A DNA stretch of 64,000 nt from Natronomonas gomsonensis (lineage in GTDB: Archaea > Halobacteriota > Halobacteria > Halobacteriales > Haloarculaceae), in contig NZ_CP101323.1 in assembly GCF_024300825.1 (NCBI RefSeq), positions 248,001 through 312,000 of the forward strand, given 5' to 3'. A program made the translations under genes and the position numbers. How positions within the stretch are numbered: position 1 is the stretch's first letter; every line of letters starts with the position of its first letter. Shown here in pieces: positions 37,457-46,806 of this stretch. The notes beneath the pieces were generated by a model. The model ran no database searches, was not told the origin of the DNA, and saw only the letters and a list, made by a program, of their open reading frames with translations.

Positions 37457-38275
37457 TCAGAGGCCGTCGGTAACGAACTCAGTGGCTCGCCCCGCGACCG
37501 ATGTGATGCCACGGACGGACCGACCGAGGTCCGCACGGATGATGGTCCCAGTCATCGGTTTAGAGTTCTCCGGCGAAGCCAAAAGTACGTACGCCCCGGT
37601 GTAATCCTCGGGAGTCGGCACGATTTCGAGCGGATGGTTCGAGGCGTCGAAGTCGTCCGGTGAGACAATGCTGCGCTCACCGCCCAGCGAGTCGGTGGCA
37701 CTCAGGTCCGTCGGTACGTAACCAGGCGCGACGGCGTTGACCCTGACTGTCGGCGCCAGTTCGAACGCCAACTGGCGGACGATGCCCGCGATGGCGTGTT
37801 TCGAAGGGACATAGAGGATGCCACCACCGTCGGAGTTGAAACTTGCCTGCGAGGCGGTGAACACCATACGACCCTCCGTCTCGACGAGTTCGGGGAGCGC
37901 AGCGCGGGCACCGAGAATGTACCCCAGCACGTTGACCTCGAACAGTTCGGCGAAGTTTGCCCCGATGTCGTCGGCGTCCAACTCTGGCAGCGAGACGTTG
38001 TCGTCGAATACCCCGGCGTTGCCGACGAATACGTCAAGACGACCGAAGGAATCGACGGCCGTCGAGACCGCTCGTTCGTTGTCCGCGAGCGATGTCACGT
38101 CACCGTGTATAGTCGTGATGTCGTCGTACTCGTCGTCGAGGTCATCGAGTCGCTCCCGGTCCACATCAAGGACGGCGACCTGTGCGCCCTCCGCGAGGAA
38201 CCGTTCGACAACCGCACGCCCGAGCCCGGAGCCGCCCCCTGTGACCAGTGCTACCTGATTGTCGAGCCACGTCAT
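37457..38275 (-). CDS. cis-dihydrodiol dehydrogenase, BphB-like SDR
   Basis: 272 residues of the short-chain dehydrogenase family. The coenzyme loop is VTGGGSGLGRAVV, the structural motif is VGNAGVFDDN, and the catalytic pair is Tyr-x3-Lys in YVPSKHA. Beyond general SDR features, blocks typical of biphenyl/benzene cis-diol dehydrogenases are present: SLADNERAVSTAVDSFGRLDVFVGNAG, RQLAFELAPTVRVNAVAPG, and PEDYTGAYVLLAS. It should oxidise the dihydrodiol made by the Rieske dioxygenase at 40 kb to a catechol-like product using NAD+. This reading strongly supports the aromatic-ring role of the cluster. Confidence 0.85.
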   Translation of the reverse strand: MTWLDNQVALVTGGGSGLGRAVVERFLAEGAQVAVLDVDRERLDDLDDEYDDITTIHGDVTSLADNERAVSTAVDSFGRLDVFVGNAGVFDDNVSLPELDADDIGANFAELFEVNVLGYILGARAALPELVETEGRMVFTASQASFNSDGGGILYVPSKHAIAGIVRQLAFELAPTVRVNAVAPGYVPTDLSATDSLGGERSIVSPDDFDASNHPLEIVPTPEDYTGAYVLLASPENSKPMTGTIIRADLGRSVRGITSVAGRATEFVTDGL

Positions 38276-38375
38276 CGTATCGCGAAATTAGTCGGCTGAT
38301 ACATAAGTGTATCCGGAGTTGGGAGCGCCGCGGAACGCTAGGAGGATGGTTTACAACTGAGTTGTCCGGAGAGAT

Positions 38376-39389
38376 TCAGGGAAGATAATCGAGATTGTAG
38401 AGGTTGTCGATGTCGACGGGTTCTTCAATCCATCCGATATCGGCGGCAAGGTTGTTGACTTTCTTCAGGCTCTCCGTGAGTGGCTGGACCTGATGGGTGT
38501 AGTTTGGCAGGTCGACGTACGTCTCCTTCGGCGTCTGGACGAACCCGGCGTCGTGGATGGCATTCTTGGATTCTTCGATATTGTTGTTGTAGTAGTCAAC
38601 AGCTGTCGAATAGTCCTGGAGGAACTTCTCGACGACATCGCCATTCCGTTCAAGGAACTGGGTTGAGAACCAAAGTTCCATCAGGTCGTGTTCCCATCCC
38701 GTCGTATCGATAACGTTGAATATCGGCTCTAAGTCGTGCTTCTGCATTCCCATCCTTTCGAACACTGGTGGAAACATCGCAGTATCGACTTGTCCCTCAC
38801 TTACTGCATCTGGCATCGAGGGGAACGGCGTCTTCACGAGTTCGACGTCCTCGCCAGGTTCGAGTCCAACGCTTCGCACCGCCGACTGTGCCCAGAGATC
38901 ACACCACGATTTAAACGCACAGATGCCGATTTTCTTACCTTCAAGCGATTCTTTGTTGAGTCCATCCATGTCCGAATCAGGCCGAACGAGGAACTTCTCG
39001 TGGAACGTATCTTCCCGTTCTTGGGCGATGTTCGCGACAACAGTGAGCGGAAGGCCGCTGTCGGTTGAGAAGATTGCCGTAATCGCTGCCGACGTACCGG
39101 CTTGCAGTTCGCCTGCTTGGAACGCCTGCAAACGCTGGTTGTTAGCCGGGAAGCCTTTGAAATCAACCTCGTATGCGTCACCCCAATGTTCGAGGATATC
39201 GGATTTGGCGTCCATAAGCCAAAGCGGCTCTTCGGACGCGATTCCATGCCCTAGCGTGAAGGATACTGTAGACGAGTCATCACCACCACCGCCATTGCCT
39301 AAACAGCCTGCTAGACTACCGACAGCAATCGCGCTACCAGTTGCTTTCAGTACGTTCCGCCTGTTTGCATGAGTGACTCTCTCAGCCAT
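38376..39389 (-). CDS. ABC importer substrate-binding lipoprotein, Ssu/Tau/NMT1 type
   Basis: 337 residues with a twin-arginine signal (NRRNVLKATG) followed by the lipobox LAGCLG (Cys about residue 29), so it is a Tat-exported lipoprotein anchored outside the membrane. The mature part has the NMT1/OpuAC-like fold with GELQAGTSAAITAIF and LEGKKIGICAFKSW. The family takes up sulfonates, nitrate, thiamine precursors or aromatic acids. Two permeases (45.2-46.8 kb) and an ATPase (49 kb) of the same system lie elsewhere in the cluster. The ligand is unknown; kynurenate or a related aromatic acid is an attractive guess. Confidence 0.88.
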   Translation of the reverse strand: MAERVTHANRRNVLKATGSAIAVGSLAGCLGNGGGGDDSSTVSFTLGHGIASEEPLWLMDAKSDILEHWGDAYEVDFKGFPANNQRLQAFQAGELQAGTSAAITAIFSTDSGLPLTVVANIAQEREDTFHEKFLVRPDSDMDGLNKESLEGKKIGICAFKSWCDLWAQSAVRSVGLEPGEDVELVKTPFPSMPDAVSEGQVDTAMFPPVFERMGMQKHDLEPIFNVIDTTGWEHDLMELWFSTQFLERNGDVVEKFLQDYSTAVDYYNNNIEESKNAIHDAGFVQTPKETYVDLPNYTHQVQPLTESLKKVNNLAADIGWIEEPVDIDNLYNLDYLP

Positions 39390-39457
39390 GAGTGGATATC
39401 ATACGACATTAACGTATAAATCCACCGGTGAATGTACTTCTCTATAAATAATATTAG

Positions 39458-39886
39458 TTACTCATCCGGCGACTCCATCAGTTCGACGTAGTTGCCATCT
39501 GGGTCACGCATATAGGTTATCTGTGCCCCATTACCGACCCGCTTCGGTTCCTCGACGAACTCAGCTTCCTCGTTCAGTTCTTCGTAGAGTTTCCAGACGT
39601 CCTCGACTTCGAGACAGAGGTGGGCCACCCCTACATCATGGCCCGACGCCGTGTCATGGATGTTGTCGTTCGGCGGTGCGTCGTACGCGATAAGTTCGAT
39701 AAAGAACCCACCTGCGTCGAGGAACGTGATGTCCCCTTCGACATCATCGACCCCAACAATATCGCTCTGTACGTCGCTAATTGGAAACTGCCGGTCTACG
39801 TCGAGTCCGAGCAAGTCGCGATAGAACGCCAGCGCGTCGTCCATGTCCGAGACGTTCAGCCCGTAGTGTGTGGCACCATCAATCAT
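39458..39886 (-). CDS. VOC family protein 1 (glyoxalase/extradiol-type)
   Basis: 142 residues from ATG 39886 (MIDGATHYGLNVSDM). It has the paired beta-alpha-beta-beta-beta modules of the VOC fold; likely metal ligands are His7 (THYGLNV), His in VAHLCLEVEDV and Glu in NYVELMESP. It may be a small dioxygenase, isomerase or lyase. It is divergent from the Rieske alpha gene with a 125-base gap, so it is likely co-regulated with it. Confidence 0.82.
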   Translation of the reverse strand: MIDGATHYGLNVSDMDDALAFYRDLLGLDVDRQFPISDVQSDIVGVDDVEGDITFLDAGGFFIELIAYDAPPNDNIHDTASGHDVGVAHLCLEVEDVWKLYEELNEEAEFVEEPKRVGNGAQITYMRDPDGNYVELMESPDE

Positions 39887-39973
39887 GACTCCGTCTAGGG
39901 CAACCCGACTCACCAACATAACCGTTTGGGGATGTGGCAGCATCGCGAGCGCACGACGCGGAAAGTGTGAGGC

Positions 39974-39984
39974 AAAAATTTATG
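39974..39984 (+). promoter_or_regulatory. TATA box of the Rieske dioxygenase operon
   Basis: AAAAATTTATG lies 28-38 bases before the ATG at 40012. The transcript would be leaderless. Confidence 0.5.
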
Positions 39985-40011
39985 TTGGCACGTATCGCTT
40001 GTTGACACACG

Positions 40012-41391
40012 ATGTCACACGAAGTTGACCAATCAGCGTCGACTCCCCAGACCGATTTCGGTCGGGTAGAGCAACTCCTTGACCGGATGGACGAGACACT
40101 CGAAGACGGCGAGGTACCGATGCAGATTCTGAACGATGATGCTGTCCACCAACTGGAACTCGAACGGATTTTCGGGCAGACGTGGGTGTATGTCGGCCAT
40201 GAGTCCGAAGTTCCCGAGCCAGGAGACTACCGTCAACGGACCATTGGTGAAGACCCATTTATTTTCGTCCGCGGCGAGGACGGCGAGTTCCGCGTCCTGT
40301 TCAACAGCTGCCGCCACCGGGGGGCGAACATCTGCCGAGCGGAGAAGGGCAACACCTCGCACTTCCGGTGTCCCTACCACGGCTGGACGTACAAGAACAC
40401 GGGCGACCTCGTCGGTGTACCGCAGAAGTCGGGCGGCTTCGACCACCTCGATGCCGAGGAGAAGGGACTCCACGAGGCGCCTCACGTTGAGTCGTACAAC
40501 GGCCTCGTGTTCGCCTGCGTCGCTCCGGAGGTAGAACCCCTCGAGGAGTTCTTGGGTGGTGCGACATGGTTCCTTGATATGTATTTCGACCTCATCGACA
40601 TGGAGGTCATCGGCGACCCCCACCGTTGGGAGGTCGAGAACGACTGGAAAACACCGACTGAGAACTTCTACGGCGACAACTACCACATACCGATGGGACA
40701 CAAGTCGGCCATCGACGCCGGCGTGGGAAGCGACACAGCGACCGGCGAGAAGGAAAGCAACCTCATCGGCATTGCAGACTGTGACGGCCACGGATTCAGC
40801 TTCTACCAAATCGAGTCCGACGAGGACAGCTACTGGGGTCACCCGCCGGAGATCGTCGAAACGTTCAATCACGACGCCCTCCCCGACGACCAACACGAGG
40901 TCGCCCGGAAATCGGGCGTGACGCTGGGAACCATCTTCCCCAATCTCTCCTTTATTTTCCTAGGTGGCCGCGACGACCCGGAGAAGGAGTCGGTTGGGAC
41001 GTTCCTGCTCCGGAAGTGGGAACCCCGTGGCGCGGGGAAGATGGAGGTCGTCAACTGGGTCCTCGCCCCGAAGGACGCCCCCGAGGAGTACAAAGAGCGC
41101 GTCTATGAGGTCGGCATGTCGAACTTCAGCCCGTCTGGGAACTTCGAGGTCGACGATGTCGGCATCTGGTACGGTATCGACGAGGCCGCCGGCAGCGTCT
41201 TCGCCCGCCAGAACGAAGACGTGAATACGCTGTTCACGATGGGGCGAGGCGAGGACCCGGCGGCAACTGTCTACGAGGACTGGGTCGGGCCCGGCACCGC
41301 GTACCTAGAGGGCGGCATGACCGACGAGAACCAACTCGACTTCTACCGGACTTGGCACGAGGCCATGACCTCCGAGGGAGGTAGTCAATGA
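40012..41391 (+). CDS. Aromatic ring-hydroxylating dioxygenase, alpha subunit
   Basis: Rieske non-heme iron oxygenase that adds O2 to an aromatic ring to form a cis-dihydrodiol. Of 459 residues, the Rieske [2Fe-2S] ligands are Cys100-x-His102 (NSCRHRGAN) and Cys120-x2-His123 (CPYHGWTY). The catalytic iron site is Asp222-x2-His225-x4-His230 (GDNYHIPMGH). The beta subunit follows with a four-base overlap. No ferredoxin or reductase is beside it, so electrons must come from a gene elsewhere. Candidate substrates are kynurenate (7,8 position) or anthranilate; sequence alone does not decide. Confidence 0.93.
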   Translation: MSHEVDQSASTPQTDFGRVEQLLDRMDETLEDGEVPMQILNDDAVHQLELERIFGQTWVYVGHESEVPEPGDYRQRTIGEDPFIFVRGEDGEFRVLFNSCRHRGANICRAEKGNTSHFRCPYHGWTYKNTGDLVGVPQKSGGFDHLDAEEKGLHEAPHVESYNGLVFACVAPEVEPLEEFLGGATWFLDMYFDLIDMEVIGDPHRWEVENDWKTPTENFYGDNYHIPMGHKSAIDAGVGSDTATGEKESNLIGIADCDGHGFSFYQIESDEDSYWGHPPEIVETFNHDALPDDQHEVARKSGVTLGTIFPNLSFIFLGGRDDPEKESVGTFLLRKWEPRGAGKMEVVNWVLAPKDAPEEYKERVYEVGMSNFSPSGNFEVDDVGIWYGIDEAAGSVFARQNEDVNTLFTMGRGEDPAATVYEDWVGPGTAYLEGGMTDENQLDFYRTWHEAMTSEGGSQ

Positions 41392-41900
41392 GCGAATCAG
41401 TTCCGAGCCCGACACTCCGCGCTGAGTGCGAGGAGTTCCTCTACCACACGGCGGAACTGCTAGACGACCGCAAACTCTCGGAGTGGCACGATTTGGTAAC
41501 CGAGGATATCGATTATCGCGTCCCCATCCGGACGACCCGTGAGCGGTCGAACAGTACGGAGTTCAGCGACAACTCGTTTCACATGAAGGAGGACTGGGGG
41601 ACGCTGAAAGTACGGACCGAGCGGATGCAAAGCGATTTTGCGTGGTCCGAGGACCCACCGTCGCGCACCCGCCGCCAAGTCAGCAACGTCCGCATCGTCG
41701 AGGACGACGGCGAAGAGGTCCAGCTCAAAAACAACCTCCTCATCTTTCGCCAGCAGGGCGACGAGACCGACCCGGATATCCTCTCGATGGAGAGACACGA
41801 CACGCTTCGACGGACCGACGAGGGCTTTAAACTCGCCGAGCGACTCGTCCTGCTCGATCACACAATCATCCCGACAAACACCCTTTCAATCATCCTATGA
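41388..41900 (+). CDS. Aromatic ring-hydroxylating dioxygenase, beta subunit
   Basis: 170 residues with the NTF2-like fold of the beta subunits (ECEEFLYHTAELLDDRKLSEWHDLVTEDIDYRVPI, then RTRRQVSNVRIVED and RLVLLDHTIIPTNTLSIIL). It is a structural partner of the alpha chain in a heterohexamer. The gene starts inside the alpha stop and overlaps the next gene by four bases, so all three are translated together. Confidence 0.9.
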   Translation: MSESVPSPTLRAECEEFLYHTAELLDDRKLSEWHDLVTEDIDYRVPIRTTRERSNSTEFSDNSFHMKEDWGTLKVRTERMQSDFAWSEDPPSRTRRQVSNVRIVEDDGEEVQLKNNLLIFRQQGDETDPDILSMERHDTLRRTDEGFKLAERLVLLDHTIIPTNTLSIIL

Positions 41901-42361
41901 CGCCCGACGCCACTGACGACCCGACAATCACTCTCCGCGACGGCGACGAAAAGGTCTCGCTTGCCCGTGAGACGACGCCGACCGGCGAGCGACTTCGCAT
42001 CGAGTCAGACGATGACTCGACACGACTCGACGCGCTCGCACTAGAGAGCCTCACATGGCAAGACAGTGAATTCTTCAGGGGACTCACTGGCACCAACCAT
42101 GTGCCAAACGAGAATGCGGTCCAAACCGACGAGACGCTCCAGATTGGAAACGAGTACACCGTCGTCCAGCTAACCGTATTCGACACGGACAACGGAACGC
42201 GACTGGAAATCGACTCACCAAAGCTCGGTTACGCGTCCCTCCTGAGCGTCGCCGAGCTCGCAGCACTGAGCCGACAAGAAATGTCGCTATTTTCGGACCT
42301 ACTCCACACTCCACTCGGGCCGGTCGACGAACACGACGAGGACCCGCTGTTCCACCACTGA
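41897..42361 (+). CDS. Unknown protein translated with the Rieske dioxygenase
   Basis: 154 residues, very acidic, with no motif I recognise. It begins by ATGA overlap with the beta-subunit stop. The middle (RLDALALESLTWQDSEFFRGLTG) and the end (LSVAELAALSRQEMSLFSDLLHTPLGPVDEHDEDPLFHH) look like structured segments. It lacks Cys-based metal motifs, so it is not a ferredoxin. Its coupling to both subunits suggests an assembly, stability or electron-transfer helper. Confidence 0.65.
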   Translation: MTPDATDDPTITLRDGDEKVSLARETTPTGERLRIESDDDSTRLDALALESLTWQDSEFFRGLTGTNHVPNENAVQTDETLQIGNEYTVVQLTVFDTDNGTRLEIDSPKLGYASLLSVAELAALSRQEMSLFSDLLHTPLGPVDEHDEDPLFHH

Positions 42362-42375
42362 AATCAACGGCTGTT

Positions 42376-43260
42376 TTATTGATGGTCGCGTGCGCGCTTG
42401 ACGAACGACGCGGTGAGCTCTGCGACCCGACCTTCGCTACCCGTGAAAAAGTGGTCCGCCGCGATGGGTTCGACCTCGACGAGGGAACTAGCTGTTGCCG
42501 TCTCAGCGATCTCCTCGGCTTCCGCAGGTGTGACGTTCCGGTCCGATGAATGCGGAATGAGCAGAAGTGGTACCTCGATGTCGGGCGTCCAATCGATGGT
42601 CGCACACTTGCTTTCCGGCGACCGGTACGATAGGAACGATTCGGCTGTCATCGGGATATACTCGATATCGCCGTCAACCGGGCGTGGCAACGCAACTATT
42701 TCGTTGCCCCGACCAGCGTCGACCAAGTCTCGGGCTTCGTCGACAAAGTTCTCGTAGGCTTCGTCAGGGTCGTCGGAAACGGCCTCGAAGTAGCCACGGG
42801 TCGACCGCTCGCGGATGTCGGCGAAGGGGGCGGCAAGGACGACCGCATCGACGTCCGGGTCGTTCCGCTTCCCCTGATAATAGGCTGCTTCAGTGGCACC
42901 GAGACTCCGGCCCCAAACGACGACTTCGGTGGCACCCTGTGCCGTCGCCCACTCGACTGCGCCCGCGATGTCGCGGTCGATCTCCGCGAAATCGGAACGC
43001 TCGTACTCCTTTCCGCTGTTCCGCTTGTTGATGGACACACACTGGATACCCTCACGGGCGAGCGGGTAGGCAATCGGAGAGATACCCGCGCCGAGCGCGA
43101 ACCCACGCAGGCCGTGCAGGAAGATGACGCAGGTGTGTTCACCCTCGAACGTTTCGGCGTCGCTTGTTATCTCGAAGCCATCTAGCTGGCGGCCGTCGTC
43201 GGCCTCGTAGTTAATCGTGCGAAGGTCGATGTCCGATGGTGTAGGCTCCATTACTGGCAT
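42376..43260 (-). CDS. Alpha/beta hydrolase of the catabolic cluster
   Basis: 294 residues with nucleophile Ser in VWGRSLGATEAAY (about residue 118), the HGLRG oxyanion region (IFLHGLRGFALG), Asp in PHSSDRNVTPAE and His in ADHFFTG. The type is that of dienelactone/X-Pro-like hydrolases. It follows the ThDP decarboxylase gene by 59 bases on the same strand. In a ring-cleavage pathway it could hydrolyse a carbon-carbon bond, an amide or an ester; the substrate is unknown. Confidence 0.85.
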   Translation of the reverse strand: MPVMEPTPSDIDLRTINYEADDGRQLDGFEITSDAETFEGEHTCVIFLHGLRGFALGAGISPIAYPLAREGIQCVSINKRNSGKEYERSDFAEIDRDIAGAVEWATAQGATEVVVWGRSLGATEAAYYQGKRNDPDVDAVVLAAPFADIRERSTRGYFEAVSDDPDEAYENFVDEARDLVDAGRGNEIVALPRPVDGDIEYIPMTAESFLSYRSPESKCATIDWTPDIEVPLLLIPHSSDRNVTPAEAEEIAETATASSLVEVEPIAADHFFTGSEGRVAELTASFVKRARDHQ

Positions 43261-43319
43261 GGCATATACACCGATTACGGGGGAGAATAATTATTCTTGT
43301 GCACACCGTGGTTCCAGAA

Positions 43320-44981
43320 TCACCAAATCTTCCTAGAAACGTATTCGGCGGTCGGATCGATATAGATATCAAGAACAACGTGTTCGTCGGCCTCAAATGC
43401 CGTTTCTAGCGCAGGACGAATCCGGTCCGGGTCCTTAACTGTAATGCCCCGAGCGCCGAACGACTCCGACATCGCCGCGATATCTGTCGGTGGGATATCA
43501 GTTCCGATTTCCGCGTGACCATCGGACCGCTGGTAGTTCCAAATCATCCCGTATTTGGAATCGTTCATGACGATGGTGACCGCATTAGTGTCGGTTTCCA
43601 CAGCTGTCGCGAGTTCCATATTGCACATCAGAAAGCCACCATCACCGATAAGATTTACAACTTGACGGTCAGGGTCGACTAGTTTTGCCGCATTTCCAGC
43701 TGGAACCGGGAATCCCATCGAGTCGTATAGCCGCGAGTGCTGGAAAGAGTTGGTGGCCCGATATTCGAATGCATCGTTTGGCCAAGCACCTCCAGCAGCC
43801 CCTGCATCGCCGGTGACGATGACATCGTCGTCAGCGACAGAACGGAGTTCATCCATTATGACGAGCGGATGAATCGGTGTCTGGTCCCGTACTTCATCAA
43901 GGTAAGCTTCGATTTCTTCACGAACCCGCTTTGACTCGGCACGAACAGCGTCCTGATACTCGGGGTCAGTGGTGCCTGCAGTCTCGGTCAACACGTCCGC
44001 AGCTGCCGAGAGGGTCGTTTCGATGTCTCCGGTGACGATCGCCGCCGCGCTTGATTGTGGGAACTCGGCCTCCCCAGAGTCGAAGTAGACGATATCAACA
44101 TCATCAGAAGTTCGGTCGCCGAGCACTGCTGCCTCGTGTGAACTTGGCCGGACCCCAACAGAGAGTACGGCGTCGGCGTCGGCCAGCGCCTTGACTGCAG
44201 CCGGATGGTCTGACATGCCAACTGTACCAGCAAACGCTTCGTGATCGTTCGGGAACGAATCCGGATAGTGTCGTGGACAGACCACTGGGCAGTCGAGGGC
44301 CTCGGCCACGTCAATGAGTTCGCTAGTCGCAAAGGCCCGGAGAACACCCTTCCCAGGGTATAATACGCGCTTTTCGGCCTCTTCGATGGGGGCAAGTGCG
44401 TCAACCACTGCTTCGGCTGATGGCGGCGTCTCAGAGATGTGAGTCCAATTAAAGGCAGACTCAGGGATATCAACCGACTCCATGAGGATTTCTTCATCGA
44501 TACCAACGAACACTGGGCCAGGCCGCCCAGTAGTCGCGATGTCGAACGCACGGTTCAACGCTTCCGGCACCCGCTTGGGTTCGTGAACTTGGGTGCTCCA
44601 TTTGGTCGCTGGCTCGAAAGCCTTCTCGAGGAAGTGCTGATCGTCAACACCATGAAGAGACTCGGTTGGGGCGTCAGTTGGCAATACTGCACTAACGAGT
44701 ACCATCGGTGAGGCTGCTGTGTATGCCTGTGCTACACCTGTCAACGCGTTAGTTCCACCTGGCCCGGCAACGGTAATCGCGACGCCCGGATCACCCGTTA
44801 GTCGTCCTCGGACGTCTGCCATGACAGCCGCATTGTACTCATGGCGGGCAGTGACCACATCCACATCACGCTCGTACAGCCCATCGGCGATGTCTACCGT
44901 TTGGTTCCCGAGCAATGTGTAGACCTCTGAAACGTCATTTTCCGCGAGCACACGCGCTACGGAATGGCCTGCTTCAGTCAT
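43320..44981 (-). CDS. ThDP-dependent decarboxylase (acetolactate synthase/benzoylformate decarboxylase-like)
   Basis: 553 residues from ATG 44981 (MTEAGHSVARVL). The catalytic Glu lies in TARHEYNAAVMAD, the middle domain is present, and the ThDP-Mg motif is GDGGFLMCNMELATAV ... MNDSKYGM. Enzymes of this fold decarboxylate alpha-keto acids. In the route proposed here, loss of CO2 from the oxo-acid side chain left after extradiol cleavage would need such an activity. The gene has no acetolactate small subunit beside it, which argues against branched-chain amino acid synthesis. Confidence 0.9.
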   Translation of the reverse strand: MTEAGHSVARVLAENDVSEVYTLLGNQTVDIADGLYERDVDVVTARHEYNAAVMADVRGRLTGDPGVAITVAGPGGTNALTGVAQAYTAASPMVLVSAVLPTDAPTESLHGVDDQHFLEKAFEPATKWSTQVHEPKRVPEALNRAFDIATTGRPGPVFVGIDEEILMESVDIPESAFNWTHISETPPSAEAVVDALAPIEEAEKRVLYPGKGVLRAFATSELIDVAEALDCPVVCPRHYPDSFPNDHEAFAGTVGMSDHPAAVKALADADAVLSVGVRPSSHEAAVLGDRTSDDVDIVYFDSGEAEFPQSSAAAIVTGDIETTLSAAADVLTETAGTTDPEYQDAVRAESKRVREEIEAYLDEVRDQTPIHPLVIMDELRSVADDDVIVTGDAGAAGGAWPNDAFEYRATNSFQHSRLYDSMGFPVPAGNAAKLVDPDRQVVNLIGDGGFLMCNMELATAVETDTNAVTIVMNDSKYGMIWNYQRSDGHAEIGTDIPPTDIAAMSESFGARGITVKDPDRIRPALETAFEADEHVVLDIYIDPTAEYVSRKIW

Positions 44982-45169
44982 CACCTGCTTATCGAACAGG
45001 TACAAAAATAAAGTTACCCCTGTTTCTGTTATCTCAGTTTCAATTGATCTCCTCATAGATCGTTGAAATCAACAGGTACATTTTTTGCAATCGTCGTCAG
45101 TACTGGTAACACGCATGATGAGTAGAACCGAACCAGTATGGACCGACGTAATGTTGACAGGGGGATATA

Positions 45170-45979
45170 ATGGAATCTGAATCTGCCGACAGCAGCGGCT
45201 TCGGTAGGGTCCGAGAGTCCGCGAAAGCAACTTCTAGAATGCTCTTCCGGGCCTCGCCAGTCATTGTTTTGCTCCTCCTGTGGCAAGCAATAGGTACTCT
45301 TGGAGCACTTCCGGTATATGTTCCTGCACCGACGACCATCATTGCTTACCTTGGCGTGATGCGGACCGAGGGAATTCTGATCGAGAATTCGTGGGCCACA
45401 CTCCAACTCGTTTACTTTGGGTTCACCGGTGGATCAGCGCTTGGCATCATCGTCGGCGTCATCACTGGCCGAATTGCTATCTTCGGGAAACTGTTTGACC
45501 CACTTGTCTCAGTGACATACCCCATCCCAAAAATCGCGTTATTCCCCATCTTCGTTATCTGGTTCGGTATTGGATTCCTTTCGAAAGCTGTTGTCGTGTT
45601 CCTCGCAGCCTTTTACCCCGTATACATCCACACTTTCGATGGTGTTAGAGGGGTTCCTGAGCTCCATATTTGGTCTGCTCAGAACTTCGACGCATCACGA
45701 CTGCAGATTCTCACGGAGGTCGTTATCCCGGATAGTCTCCCGCAGATTCTCTCCGGCCTTCGGGTTGGCCTTGCTCTCTCATTCATTGTCGTCTTCTCAG
45801 CCGAGCTTATCCAGTCTGATCTCGGACTTGGACAACTAGCACTCCAAGCACGACAGTTCAACAACTACGAGCTCATGTTCAGTGCAATCTCTATGATCGC
45901 ACTGTTCGGTGTTATCCATGACCGACTACTACTGCTCACGCGTCGTCGATTGCTCTACTGGCAGGGGGATGAACACTAA
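45170..45979 (+). CDS. ABC importer permease 1, SsuC/TauC-like
   Basis: 269 residues, about six transmembrane helices. The EAA-like loop HIWSAQNFDASRLQILTEVVIPDSLPQILSGL marks the BPD_transp_1 family. Its stop overlaps the next permease gene by one codon (TAATG). Together with permease 2 it probably forms a heterodimeric channel for the lipoprotein-bound substrate. It lies divergent from the ThDP gene. Confidence 0.92.
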   Translation: MESESADSSGFGRVRESAKATSRMLFRASPVIVLLLLWQAIGTLGALPVYVPAPTTIIAYLGVMRTEGILIENSWATLQLVYFGFTGGSALGIIVGVITGRIAIFGKLFDPLVSVTYPIPKIALFPIFVIWFGIGFLSKAVVVFLAAFYPVYIHTFDGVRGVPELHIWSAQNFDASRLQILTEVVIPDSLPQILSGLRVGLALSFIVVFSAELIQSDLGLGQLALQARQFNNYELMFSAISMIALFGVIHDRLLLLTRRRLLYWQGDEH

Positions 45980-46806
45980 TGAGCGAAGTAGCGCGAATAA
46001 ATGACTGGTTCAGTCGGCTGAACGATTGGGCTGAGCAGACATCGTACCCGATTGGTTACGTTTCAATCATCGGGCTCCTCGTTGTTTGGCAGATAGGAGC
46101 CTTGCTGGTTTCATCATCATACGGGCCTCCACTCATCCCACGCCTCGAGGTTGTCGCGATGGAACTCTATACTATGCTTATCGCTGAGGGGACTGCGTAC
46201 TCCCACATTGCCGCGACGCTATTTCGAGTATTCGTTGGCTTTACTGCGGCACTTGTGGTCGGTATCCCGGTAGGGCTTTTAATGGGCTCAAGTAAGCGCG
46301 TTGAGTTCGTTCTCGATCCGATCATCAGTACGTTCTATCCAATCCCCCGCATAGCGTTTTATCCGCTTTTACTCACCATTCTGGGCCTCGGTCATGCACC
46401 AAAACTGGTGATTATCTTTTTAGAATCACTCATTCCGATTCTTTTGGGTTCCTACTATGGAGTCCAAGGCGTGAGTGAGCTACACATCTGGTCCGGGGAG
46501 AACTTTGGCGCATCGAAACTCGAGATTTTCCGGGATATCGTCTTCCCAGCAAGCCTCCCGTACATCTTTTCAGGTGTCCGGATGGCGATGCCGATTGCAC
46601 TCATCGTGACTGTCGTAACAGAGCTCGTTTCGTCGAGTCAGGGCATTGGTTATATTATTATCCAAGCGCAGGGGTCCTTCGATTACGAGACGGTGTTCGC
46701 TGGAGTCGTACTCATTTCACTAATCGGGATTTTCTTCGACCAAGCCCTTGCACGACTTCGGGAACATCTGCTATTCTGGGCAGGTGACGTCAGCATCGAT
46801 ATGTAG
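45979..46806 (+). CDS. ABC importer permease 2, SsuC/TauC-like
   Basis: 275 residues with about six helices and the ATPase-docking loop HIWSGENFGASKLEIFRDIVFPASLPYIFSGVRM. It is related to permease 1. The start codon overlaps the stop of permease 1, so the two are translationally coupled. Partners: binding lipoprotein at 38.4 kb and ATPase at 49 kb. Confidence 0.92.
   Translation: MSEVARINDWFSRLNDWAEQTSYPIGYVSIIGLLVVWQIGALLVSSSYGPPLIPRLEVVAMELYTMLIAEGTAYSHIAATLFRVFVGFTAALVVGIPVGLLMGSSKRVEFVLDPIISTFYPIPRIAFYPLLLTILGLGHAPKLVIIFLESLIPILLGSYYGVQGVSELHIWSGENFGASKLEIFRDIVFPASLPYIFSGVRMAMPIALIVTVVTELVSSSQGIGYIIIQAQGSFDYETVFAGVVLISLIGIFFDQALARLREHLLFWAGDVSIDM

Noticed and set aside
40033-40896. 287-residue minus-strand ORF opposite the Rieske alpha gene
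   Set aside because: Antisense of an unambiguous enzyme; no family features or promoter.
41897-42361. Ferredoxin for the Rieske dioxygenase
   Set aside because: No cysteine cluster is present.
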